Made by a program: the position numbers and the translations under genes | Assembly: GCA_017408025.1 (NCBI GenBank) | Contig: JAFQVJ010000041.1 | Location: 26,283 to 90,282 of the forward strand | Origin: Lachnospiraceae bacterium | Lineage (GTDB): Bacteria > Bacillota > Clostridia > Lachnospirales > Lachnospiraceae | Reading direction: 5' to 3' | DNA length: 64,000 bases | Shown: positions 36,836-44,571 of the stretch, piece after piece | How the letters are laid out: each line of letters opens with the position of its first letter | Position numbering within the stretch: the first letter of the stretch is position 1 | The notes under the pieces: generated by a model | The model's database searches: none | Seen by the model: the letters and a program-made list of their open reading frames with translations, nothing else | Told to the model about the DNA's origin: nothing

Positions 36836-36880
36836 AGTGACCTCCATTTTTTTGTATAATTTGTTTATGTAAATCATCTT

Positions 36881-36906
36881 AGGGTGTGAAAAAATCGCAC
36901 CCTAAA
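36881..36906. repeat. Stem-loop in the purE leader
   Basis: AGGGTGTGA and TCGCACCCT arms with one G-U pair. It lies downstream of the predicted purE promoter, so it is in the 5' leader or serves as a terminator for the upstream aminopeptidase gene. No purine riboswitch core was seen. Confidence 0.5.
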
Positions 36907-36909
36907 ATA

Positions 36910-36938
36910 AATATACCCTATATGACTTGTCAAGTCAA
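36910..36938 (-). promoter_or_regulatory. Predicted purE operon promoter
   Basis: On the minus strand TTGACT (36933-36938) and TATATT (36910-36915) are 17 bases apart, about 75 bases upstream of purE. Confidence 0.65.
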
Positions 36939-37040
36939 TCAATTCCTTTAGTTGTTTAACCAGTTGCTTTGTTTATTTGGAGCTATTTCACCCACTTATA
37001 TACAAGCACATGTGAATGGTGACCTTTTGACACTTCAATC

Positions 37041-39065
37041 TTAACTGTTAAACGCCTCATTAAGCTTCTCTGTGCCTGGAAGAACAAATCGTCCATCTTC
37101 AATGATTGTAATCTTCTCACCACTCTTTGTGTAGGCTGATATATCCAGCAATTCTTCATATGGAATGGTAATATCTGTATGACATCCAAAATATGCCTTT
37201 TCTATGTCTGTGTGACGAAGAGCAGAACACTCATTTTCTCTTGCTATAATCGCCTTGCCATCAGGATTGTATGTCATGGAATCCTCTTCAAATGAATAGC
37301 ATGTATCACCAACAGCGAAGTGTGGTCCCATCTTCTCTACAATAAGAATTGGAAGCTTGTATACAATATCATACTTCTTGCCGATAACATATGCTGTTGT
37401 ATTTGTACCAATAGCAAATTCACCGATTGGAAGAGTCTCGTGGTTGTGAAGGAGATTATCTTTGATAAATCTCTTGTTCTCTTCTTCATTTTCAAAATTC
37501 TTACATGTATACTCTGCTACCTTACCATCCTTAAATGTAATATATAAATCAGTATACTTCAATCCGTTTAAGTACACCTCACTGACATTGAGAACACCTT
37601 CTGTTCCTGTAAGCCTTGGAGATGTGAATACTTCTCCCACAGGTACATTTACATCTGCGAGACAGTTTTCAAAAAGAGTCTCTTTCTCTGGATTATTAAG
37701 AGTCTGCATCATTACCTTTATGTCGGTCTTATTGTCGCCCTTGCCTTGTACGCGAACATACTCAGCCTGGTCGAGAACTGCTATAATATCTGTCTGAATC
37801 TGTCTGTAGAGGTCCTGGTCAAGAGTATTTATCTTTATTGTATCCGCAAATATATCTTCAAAATTGTCACCAATCTCTGGGATAGGATATGCAATAATAG
37901 TAAAGCTTGTCTCATCACCCTTAATATACTCATGGTAAACCTGGGACCATCCGTTTCCAAATAACACTTCCAGCTTCTGCTGCTTCTCATTAAGCTTAAC
38001 TGCTTCCTTCTTCACTACCGGTTCAAACGGCTTCTCTCCGAATGTCTCAATAGCTATAGGGCCTGCCATAACTGCCGCAAGCTCCTTATATTTCTCAAAT
38101 GACACCTTTAATACAGAAAGTCTTCTGTCAACATATGCCTTATCGTAGAAAAGACCGTGTTCAAACTTACTGTCAAACTCATGTTGCTTATTAGCCGATG
38201 TAGTAGATACACCCGCTGTTCGTATAATTCCACTAAAGCCAAGCTTTGCAAGCTGTTCAACGACTTTTCTCACCATTCGCTCAAAGCCAACTGCATAGTA
38301 GATATTTACTGTCTTCTTCTTTGAGATATCTTTTTTACCAAGTTCAAAACCACGTACAAACGCCTCTGTACATGTAGATGCCATATCCTCTATCTCTTTT
38401 TCTGTCCTTGTATTTAAAAACTTAGCTATGCCTATCTCATTATCTGTAACATTAAGGCCATATGCATAAAGGTAACGTAAATCCGCCAAATCACTGTTCA
38501 TAACAATGTCCTTATAAAATGACATGCCATCGTCAACCATTGATCTAATCTGATAATCGAGGAATAAATCCTGATAATCACTGCTGAACCAGTAAATTGC
38601 ATCCTTTACTGCCTCAACCGTCAATTCTTCTGACTCGAATATATTGTATACCTCCACAAAGAGTTCGTATACTACAGTCACCTCTTCTATTCTTGACTGC
38701 ATTGCATATCCCAACGCATCTCTTACCTTTCCAAGTAATAGACAGAGATAATTACCATAAGCCTCACCAAGAGTTTTTACTGCGTAAGTAGGGTTGGCGT
38801 ATGAAGTTTCATAATTTTCAGGTCTAATGTCACTATAAGCTCTATCATTTATCTTTTTAAGCTCATCCATAGACAAATTCTTGTACTCATCTCCATCGAC
38901 CAACTTCAACACACTATTGATGAAGCAAATGTAATCTGCTGTCTTAACAAAATAATCTCTATATGGCTCTGCCACTGTTGTCTCAGCCTTGATAACCTCT
39001 ACTCGCTCAGTAACAAGCTGAAATCTCTCTTTGATTTCTTCATTTACATCTCTCTTTAATTCCAT
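37041..39065 (-). CDS. M29-family aminopeptidase with a long N-terminal extension
   Basis: A 674-residue protein. The C-terminal 370 residues carry M29 (AmpS/PepS) features: GEVFTSPRLTGTEG, LPIGEFAIGTNT, KMGPHFAVGDTCYSF and a final HTDITIPYE segment, supplying the Glu, His, Tyr and Asp ligands of the cobalt/zinc site. The first 300 residues are mostly helical and are not part of standard M29 enzymes of about 410 residues; I recognise no domain in them. It is predicted to be a cytosolic peptidase. It is the gene before the purE promoter, on the same strand. Confidence 0.8.
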   Translation of the reverse strand: MELKRDVNEEIKERFQLVTERVEVIKAETTVAEPYRDYFVKTADYICFINSVLKLVDGDEYKNLSMDELKKINDRAYSDIRPENYETSYANPTYAVKTLGEAYGNYLCLLLGKVRDALGYAMQSRIEEVTVVYELFVEVYNIFESEELTVEAVKDAIYWFSSDYQDLFLDYQIRSMVDDGMSFYKDIVMNSDLADLRYLYAYGLNVTDNEIGIAKFLNTRTEKEIEDMASTCTEAFVRGFELGKKDISKKKTVNIYYAVGFERMVRKVVEQLAKLGFSGIIRTAGVSTTSANKQHEFDSKFEHGLFYDKAYVDRRLSVLKVSFEKYKELAAVMAGPIAIETFGEKPFEPVVKKEAVKLNEKQQKLEVLFGNGWSQVYHEYIKGDETSFTIIAYPIPEIGDNFEDIFADTIKINTLDQDLYRQIQTDIIAVLDQAEYVRVQGKGDNKTDIKVMMQTLNNPEKETLFENCLADVNVPVGEVFTSPRLTGTEGVLNVSEVYLNGLKYTDLYITFKDGKVAEYTCKNFENEEENKRFIKDNLLHNHETLPIGEFAIGTNTTAYVIGKKYDIVYKLPILIVEKMGPHFAVGDTCYSFEEDSMTYNPDGKAIIARENECSALRHTDIEKAYFGCHTDITIPYEELLDISAYTKSGEKITIIEDGRFVLPGTEKLNEAFNS

Positions 39066-39092
39066 AAATTTTACTTCCTTTCATTTTATCCC

Positions 39093-39410
39093 TTATAGAC
39101 CGACTAATATAACGCCCGCCATAAATATCCATATAATTGCATTCCCAACGACTCCAAACCATGGAAACCCCAAAAAAACATCATCCTTCTTGAAGCTCCT
39201 GATTCCAATTATAAATCCGATGATTGACGATAAAAATGCTCCTGCACCTAACATGCCCACATTAGTTCCGCCATTGCCATCTGCCTTATACGAAATATAA
39301 ACACCCGCATACAAAAGCCCCGCTGCAATTAACACAAACAAGGACGACAGTATGCCGCCCCGCGATAATTTCTTATCAGTAAATTTGTACCTTTTATTAA
39401 ATATACCCAT
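39093..39410 (-). CDS. Small membrane protein (DUF6142-like)
   Basis: 105 residues starting MGIFNKRYKFTDKKLS, with three or four hydrophobic segments and a Lys/Arg-rich N-terminus. The start at 39410 is chosen because GCGGAAAAAG lies about 8 bases upstream; a TTG 15 bases earlier overlaps it. The resemblance to DUF6142 is from memory. Function unknown. It lies 27 bases upstream of the M29 gene. Confidence 0.7.
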   Translation of the reverse strand: MGIFNKRYKFTDKKLSRGGILSSLFVLIAAGLLYAGVYISYKADGNGGTNVGMLGAGAFLSSIIGFIIGIRSFKKDDVFLGFPWFGVVGNAIIWIFMAGVILVGL

Positions 39411-39492
39411 AATCTTTTTCCGCAATATTTCAAATGTTAAAATTGCGTTCTGACCTCTCTCAACTCACTCTATATCTACATAATTTATCAAA

Positions 39493-39645
39493 CTAGAAGG
39501 TAAGGTCAGACTTTCTTCTAAGAAGTCTTGCACCATTCAATATGGTTAATACACCTACAGCTACACCAATCACAATTGAAATAATACCAAGGGCAATCGA
39601 AACGCCGCCAGTACTTCTCATAACCTTATATGTCTTCTCGTTCAT
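39493..39645 (-). CDS. 50-residue single-pass membrane protein
   Basis: A small ORF starting MNEKTYKVMRSTGG. It has one hydrophobic helix (SIALGIISIVIGVAVGVLTIL) and an Arg-rich end LLRRKSDLTF. AAAGGA lies 9 bases before the chosen ATG; an upstream ATG at 39654 has no space for a ribosome site. It lies between pyrE and the DUF6142-like gene, so two membrane miniproteins sit side by side. Function unknown. Confidence 0.7.
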   Translation of the reverse strand: MNEKTYKVMRSTGGVSIALGIISIVIGVAVGVLTILNGARLLRRKSDLTF

Positions 39646-39723
39646 ATTGTTCATTCCTTTCATATTTTCCGAAATTTCTCCAGAAATTTCAGGTTGGCTA
39701 CGCTATTTTCTATAAAATTTCTA

Positions 39724-40413
39724 TTATAGATTCTGGTTTGCACCGTATAACTTGTAGTACTCATCTATAGCATTCTTCATATCATCATTGATATATATTT
39801 CACCCTTGTAAGGCTTATTATACAAATGCTCTGTTACATCTGCCATTGACACGATGGCATTTGTAGGGAAGCCATACTTCTCTGTAATCTCTTCAAGTGC
39901 ACTCTTCTGTCCGCCAAGACCTACCTCCATGCGGTTAAGAGAAACCATCAAGCCAACGATTTCTACATTAGCTGCTCCTCTTACCTTAGGAACTGTCTCC
40001 TCCATAGACTTACCTGATGTAGTGACATCCTCAATCATGATAACACGGTCGCCGTCCTGAAGCTTACTTCCAAGGAAGCTTCCCTTATCAGCACCATGGT
40101 CCTTCTCTTCCTTACGGTCTGAGCAATAGCGAACCTCCTTGCCATATAACTGACTATATGCAACAGCTGTCACAACACTTATAGGAATACCTTTATATGC
40201 CGGTCCAAATAACACATCAAAATCGTCACCATAGGTATCATGTATAGCCTTTGCATAACACTCACCAAGCTTCATAAGCTGTGAGCCTGTAACGTATGCA
40301 CCTGCATTCATAAAGAAAGGAGACTTTCTTCCACTCTTCAGGGTAAAATCGCCAAACTTCAACGCCTTACAGTCTACCATAAATTCAATAAATTCCTGCT
40401 TGTATGCTTCCAT
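39724..40413 (-). CDS. pyrE: Orotate phosphoribosyltransferase
   Basis: A 229-residue enzyme joining orotate and PRPP to OMP. The PRPP loop is VIMIEDVTTSGKSMEETV and the substrate region KSGRKSPFFMNAG. The variant is the longer Clostridia type. AGGAGG precedes the ATG. Its usual neighbours pyrK and pyrD are 10.5 kb away beyond the integrase island, so the gene probably needs a promoter from the island end. Confidence 0.96.
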   Translation of the reverse strand: MEAYKQEFIEFMVDCKALKFGDFTLKSGRKSPFFMNAGAYVTGSQLMKLGECYAKAIHDTYGDDFDVLFGPAYKGIPISVVTAVAYSQLYGKEVRYCSDRKEEKDHGADKGSFLGSKLQDGDRVIMIEDVTTSGKSMEETVPKVRGAANVEIVGLMVSLNRMEVGLGGQKSALEEITEKYGFPTNAIVSMADVTEHLYNKPYKGEIYINDDMKNAIDEYYKLYGANQNL

Positions 40414-40641
40414 TGTCTCTTGACCTCCTGTATTTACGGGCTTTTCGCCGTTTTCTCTTTTCCTAAAAATGTGCTACTACACCATTTTTACACCATCCAC
40501 GCTAGCTACGAGCCATGCTCGGATAAGCTTGAATTGTCTGTTGGGTGCTCGCACACATAAAGACAATTTCAAGATTAGACGAATACGGCGACAGCCGTGA
40601 CCGAGAGAGCTCTGCTCTCGAGGTGCATGCTCGTACTGCCA
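40414..40641. other. Island end / probable attachment region upstream of pyrE
   Basis: A 228-base stretch without a gene between the integrase stop and pyrE. It holds two GGTGTA hexamers 12 bases apart (near 40485), two CATGCTCG copies (near 40513 and 40627), and a GAGAG/CTCTC hairpin near 40605. Such short repeats are common near tyrosine-recombinase attachment sites. The exact crossover is not identified. Confidence 0.45.
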
Positions 40642-41913
40642 TCACATTGCCTTTTCCATCAACCTCATCGCCTCGAACAAAGTATCATCTGTCACATGAC
40701 AATACAAATCCATTGTCATCTGCAACGAACCATGTCCTAAAATCTTTTGCAAGGTTTTTGGCTGCATTCCGTTTTCGATTGCTCTCGTGGCAAAAGTGTG
40801 GCGAAAACAATGTGGTGAGAACTTCTCAAATTCCGGATATTTCTTTTGTATATTGCGGACACAGGCTCTTATGCCTTCCTGTACGATAAACTGTTGTGTC
40901 GGTCTGTTGTTCTTGGTTACAAACACCAAATCCTCGTATCCTTCAGGGGCCTTTCTGCCTTTCCATTCGATTTCTAGTTTCTGAACCTTCTGTTTCCTCA
41001 AAGCCTCATAGGCTTTCTGAGTGAGCGGAATCGTTCTTCTACCGTTCTTCGTCTTAGTGTCGTGCATCTCAAAGGTGTATTTTCCATCCTTACGAAAATA
41101 GCACAATGTATGCCGCACATACAACACTTTCTTTTTCAAGTCTATATCCGACCAAGTTAATGCCATCAATTCTCCGATACGAAGTCCTGTCTCTAACGCC
41201 ACGACAAAGAGATTATAATAAATACTCGTTTCTGCCTGTTTTAGAAAAAGTTCCGTTTCCTGAACAGTAAGTACCCGACGCTCCTTTTTGTCCTCTTTAC
41301 TGACCTTGGTATTGATTTGCTTCGCCGCATTCTTGATTAACAATTCTGCATCAATGGCTTTCTCAAGCATATCCACTAAAATCTTTTTGGAGTTCTTACG
41401 CTCATTGTCACTTCGAAGGTCATTAAACACCTGTTGTAATACGATGAGATTTAGGTTGGTCAGCTTTATCCAACCAAGTTCCTTTTGAATCCTTCTGTAA
41501 TGACCTGCATATGTCTCCTTCGTGGAGTTTCTGCAATTCTTCTTACAGGTATTCATCCAGACCTCATACCACTCATCCAGAGTCATTTCCTTGCTTATAA
41601 CATTGAGCATCTTTTCATCTTCGTACTGCTCTGTTCTTAATTGATGTCGGATCTCATTCAGCGTTTTCGCATAAATCGTCTCTCTTTTACCGAAGCGATT
41701 TACAAAACGCGCCTGATACAGACCATCCTTCCTCTGTGAAATTCCTTTTCCTAATTCTTTACCATTAAGGGATTTCCCCATTTGTGCCTCCTTTCTAGGC
41801 TGTAGCATAGAAAAGGAAACATCAAATATCCCATCTATACTACCATAAAACCTTGAATTTTTCAACCATTTCAGCGTGTCGTTTGGTATATATCGCAAAT
41901 GCATTAACGACAC
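40642..41913 (-). CDS. int: Tyrosine recombinase / integrase of an integrative element
   Basis: A 423-residue site-specific recombinase of the Tn916/phage type. An N-terminal AP2-like arm-binding part (LGKGISQRKDGLYQARFVN, near residue 50) and a SAM-like core-binding domain precede the catalytic domain. Catalytic residues are in LETGLRIGELMAL (Arg), HCFRHTFATRAI (His-x-x-Arg) and DLYCHVT (Tyr). It is the outermost gene of the island and faces pyrE, the usual arrangement next to attL/attR. The true start may be MGKSLNGKELGKG, about 44 codons downstream of the first ATG. Confidence 0.92.
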   Translation of the reverse strand: MSLMHLRYIPNDTLKWLKNSRFYGSIDGIFDVSFSMLQPRKEAQMGKSLNGKELGKGISQRKDGLYQARFVNRFGKRETIYAKTLNEIRHQLRTEQYEDEKMLNVISKEMTLDEWYEVWMNTCKKNCRNSTKETYAGHYRRIQKELGWIKLTNLNLIVLQQVFNDLRSDNERKNSKKILVDMLEKAIDAELLIKNAAKQINTKVSKEDKKERRVLTVQETELFLKQAETSIYYNLFVVALETGLRIGELMALTWSDIDLKKKVLYVRHTLCYFRKDGKYTFEMHDTKTKNGRRTIPLTQKAYEALRKQKVQKLEIEWKGRKAPEGYEDLVFVTKNNRPTQQFIVQEGIRACVRNIQKKYPEFEKFSPHCFRHTFATRAIENGMQPKTLQKILGHGSLQMTMDLYCHVTDDTLFEAMRLMEKAM

Positions 41914-41922
41914 GTTTTTTAC

Positions 41923-42114
41923 CTACAAAATTTGATTTAACAGCCATGTATCTAACTTTCCTTTGTGTGCATATAGTCTGTTCCCAATGCGAATAGTAAA
42001 GTTGTTCTTTGGATCAGAAAGGAGTTCTCTTGCCTTGGTCTGACCGATACCCAAATACTCACACATCTCTTTCACATTGAGTAATGCTTTTTTATCCATC
42101 TTATCCATCATCAA
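41923..42114 (-). CDS. xis: Excisionase (Tn916 Xis-like, MerR-type helix-turn-helix)
   Basis: 63 residues with LNVKEMCEYLGIGQTKARELL (helix-turn-helix) and NRLYAHKGKLDTWL. These small proteins bend DNA at the element ends and steer the integrase toward excision. It overlaps the upstream gene by 4 bases (ATGA) and precedes int by 9 bases, so int is likely made with it. Confidence 0.88.
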   Translation of the reverse strand: MMMDKMDKKALLNVKEMCEYLGIGQTKARELLSDPKNNFTIRIGNRLYAHKGKLDTWLLNQIL

Positions 42115-42650
42115 TCCACTTTCACTCCTCTCTCCTCAAGTTGCTGCTTTAACTCAATTGCCTGTCCCAAAGTTGCATCCATCTTATCAAAATACCTACA
42201 TGATTCTGTTCCATTGCCCTGCGTCTCTGCCAAATCCGATTTTGCATCATAATACCACGCCAATGTTTCTAAATAACGATAACGGAGTAAATCATATTCC
42301 AGTTCAAGAGACTTATACTTTCGTTTCAGTTCCATCAATCCATCCCTTGCTTCTGTCTCCTCCTTGGGCGGATATGGATAAGGTTTTAGCCTGATAGGAT
42401 AGATGGAACGCAAATCTTCAATAACTGCTTTGAACTTCTCTTCGTCCAAATAAAACTTCCAATGAAAACTCTTAACAATTCCATTCTCATCCTCTAACGC
42501 TCTCTGCATCTGATATCGTGCAGTCGCCTCCGGTAATCCCAACTCTTGCATCAAATACTCTTTGATTTCCTCTTTCTCTCTGCCTTCATTGCCTAGGAAC
42601 TCACAAATATGTCTGTACTTACAAAAATGTTCTAACCACTTCCTCTGCAT
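42111..42650 (-). CDS. Island protein of unknown function, 179 residues
   Basis: The N-terminal half (MQRKWLEHFCKYRHICEFLGN ... LPEATARYQMQRAL) looks like a winged-helix or helix-turn-helix fold. The C-terminal half is a predicted coiled coil (RDGLMELKRKYKSLELEYDLL). It is first in the 179aa-xis-int unit, and a 72-bp tandem repeat tract begins 24 bases upstream of it. A DNA-binding role in excision or replication control is plausible but unproven. Confidence 0.7.
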   Translation of the reverse strand: MQRKWLEHFCKYRHICEFLGNEGREKEEIKEYLMQELGLPEATARYQMQRALEDENGIVKSFHWKFYLDEEKFKAVIEDLRSIYPIRLKPYPYPPKEETEARDGLMELKRKYKSLELEYDLLRYRYLETLAWYYDAKSDLAETQGNGTESCRYFDKMDATLGQAIELKQQLEERGVKVD

Positions 42651-42673
42651 TTTCTTTCCCTCCTTCTAATTAG

Positions 42674-42870
42674 TACTTAGGGTCAAAAAAAGCTGATTAC
42701 AAAAATTTCCCGAAATTTTCTTCAACTTTTTCTACTGTCACTTATTACTTGGAGTCAAAAAATACTGATTGCAAAAATTCCGTGAAATTTTCTCCAACTT
42801 TTTCTACTATCACTTATTACTTGGAGTCAAAAATAGCTGACGGAAAAAATCCAGCAAAAAAGTCATCAAC
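42674..42870. repeat. 72-bp tandem repeat, about 2.7 copies
   Basis: Units start at 42674, 42746 and 42818, an exact 72-base period. The third copy is partial and diverged. Each contains TACTTGGAGTCAAAAA and TTTTTCTACT blocks. They lie just upstream of the 179-residue gene in the int operon. Confidence 0.85.
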
Positions 42871-43489
42871 ATTTCTGCTAATGACTCTTAAACAAAACAT
42901 ATTCTCTTATATTCCCTTGTTGCAAGTGTACTTTCTATGATTTCAGAGCCTCCGGAAAATGAGTCTCAAAAAGTGAGACTGCCTTGGTCAGCGTCTCCGA
43001 CCGGAATCCAGTGCCACTTTACTCTCGTCAGTCTATCCGACCGAAGAAATCCAGCAAAATCAAGGGTTTCAGCCAGGCTGTCTACAGTCTCGAACTAGAG
43101 ACTTTGTCCAGCGTAATTGGACTGCGAAATAAACAGGATACGCCTAAAATTGCATACACTTTACACGACAGTACCGCTGACCAACCAGGCTGTTCACTTT
43201 AGGGTGCCCCTAAAACCCAAATATTGGTCAAGAGAAAGAAAAAGACACTTCTTGTCACGATAACCAGAAGTGTCCCATAGACTTAGCTTCAACTTTTGGT
43301 CATCGTGACCAAAAGTTATATTCTGCACTTATATGTTGACAGCATGAACCCGCTGATGCGCTCATAGGCAAATAAGAAAGGCTCTGATTCCTACCTATCT
43401 CAATAGAAACCAGCGCCTATCGCTCTTGTAACAGCCTAGCACATCAGCCCCTGCTGTAAACATATGAATTTTTACATAACTCACATACA
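42871..43489. other. Non-coding region with hairpins in the island
   Basis: No convincing gene. It contains a GACACTTCT/AGAAGTGTC hairpin (43244-43274), a perfect 12-base palindrome arm pair around TCG (43291-43317, AACTTTTGGTCA), and several TTGGTCA words (near 42984, 43225 and 43296). Base composition here is higher in GC than in the flanks. It could hold an origin of transfer or an element end, but no nick site is recognisable. Confidence 0.5.
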
Positions 43490-44005
43490 CTAAAGTAATA
43501 TCTCATATTTGTAATCCTTCATGATAATATCCGTTCCTTTTTTCTTATATGTGCTTTCACTTACGATTTTTCCTCCGCATTTCTGCGCAACACGATTTGA
43601 TGCAACATTCTCCTGTCCCACAAAAATAGTAACTTTCTCTGCACCTTGCTTGCGCGCATACTTAATCATGCCTTGTGCAATTTCCGTCGCATATCCTTGG
43701 CACCAGAAGTTTTTGTGCACACAGTAGGCGATATCATATACCTTCTTATCTTCACTCACCATAAAACTGCATGTCCCCACTCTTTCCATAGAACCTTTGA
43801 AAACAGGAATCAAATAACAGCACTCTTCATCCTCACCCAAACCTTCTAACATTTTTAGGTATTCATCATCTATATCTTCCTTTGCTTCATCCGGCAAGTA
43901 TTGTCCCATCTCCGGATTATTCCAAATACTATATGCCCATAAAGCATCTTCTGTTGTAAAACCTCTCAAGATAAGCCTTGATGTTTCAATGTTTTCTATT
44001 TTCAT
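43490..44005 (-). CDS. RimJ/RimL-type GNAT acetyltransferase
   Basis: 171 residues opening IETSRLILRGFTTEDA, the usual RimJ-type start. HKNFWCQGYATEIAQ forms the acetyl-CoA loop and NVASNRVAQKCG the C-terminal helix. It is preceded by GGAGG and lies 15 bases after the stop of the HNH gene. Acceptor unknown; it is cargo of the island. Confidence 0.85.
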   Translation of the reverse strand: MKIENIETSRLILRGFTTEDALWAYSIWNNPEMGQYLPDEAKEDIDDEYLKMLEGLGEDEECCYLIPVFKGSMERVGTCSFMVSEDKKVYDIAYCVHKNFWCQGYATEIAQGMIKYARKQGAEKVTIFVGQENVASNRVAQKCGGKIVSESTYKKKGTDIIMKDYKYEILL

Positions 44006-44020
44006 AAAATCCTCCGTACA

Positions 44021-44521
44021 TCAAAGATAGGCTCTATGTCCTTGTTTAATGTTCCAATTTGCGACATGTTGTACATATGTACTCTTCCTAGATTCTGTGT
44101 ATCCTGCAATTAGAACAAGTGTACCCGGAAGTAGCGGACACAGTTTATCTTGTTCCACATACCCCCAAGCAACTGCTATATCAGACTTCTTTGATGTAAA
44201 TATCGTTTCATCAGTTTCGTCAACGTCCATCTTCGTCATATTATCTGAGAATCCATATTTTTTATAGCATTTATCTCTATGCCCCTTTAACTCTGCTGGG
44301 GTATACATTCTTCCTTTAGGATGTCTGGGATTGTATGATTTCACCTCCGCATGGCAGTTAAAGCACAACGGAATACAGTTATCCACACTATTATCTCCTC
44401 CATCTGCAACTTGTATTATATGATGAAGTTCTATCTTTGATCCTACAAATTCCCCACATATACAACAATGTCTTCCACAGCGAACTAATACCTCATCAGC
44501 AACACTTGTTGGAAACCCCAT
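44021..44521 (-). CDS. HNH endonuclease-type protein with truncated P-loop tail
   Basis: 166 residues. The N-terminal HNH/zinc module (about 14-65) shows CCICG, IELHHIIQVADGG, NCIPLCFNCH, with paired cysteines and the His/Asn core. After about residue 130 the chain resembles the beginning of a RecA/DnaB-like ATPase (PGTLVLIAGYTESRKSTYVQHV), then stops at RAYL. The Walker A Gly before Lys is Arg here, and the rest of the ATPase is missing, so the tail is probably inactive. It may be a remnant of a larger HNH-ATPase fusion cut by insertion of the acetyltransferase gene. Confidence 0.75.
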   Translation of the reverse strand: MGFPTSVADEVLVRCGRHCCICGEFVGSKIELHHIIQVADGGDNSVDNCIPLCFNCHAEVKSYNPRHPKGRMYTPAELKGHRDKCYKKYGFSDNMTKMDVDETDETIFTSKKSDIAVAWGYVEQDKLCPLLPGTLVLIAGYTESRKSTYVQHVANWNIKQGHRAYL

Positions 44522-44571
44522 AATGCATACCTCCTTAACTTGCGTATTATCTTGCGTACTTTCTCCATCAG

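Noticed and set aside
36836-37040. Purine riboswitch upstream of purE
   Set aside because: A hairpin and promoter are present, but the conserved purine aptamer core is not.
42674-42870. 72-bp repeats as a CRISPR array
   Set aside because: The units are contiguous without spacers and no cas gene is present.
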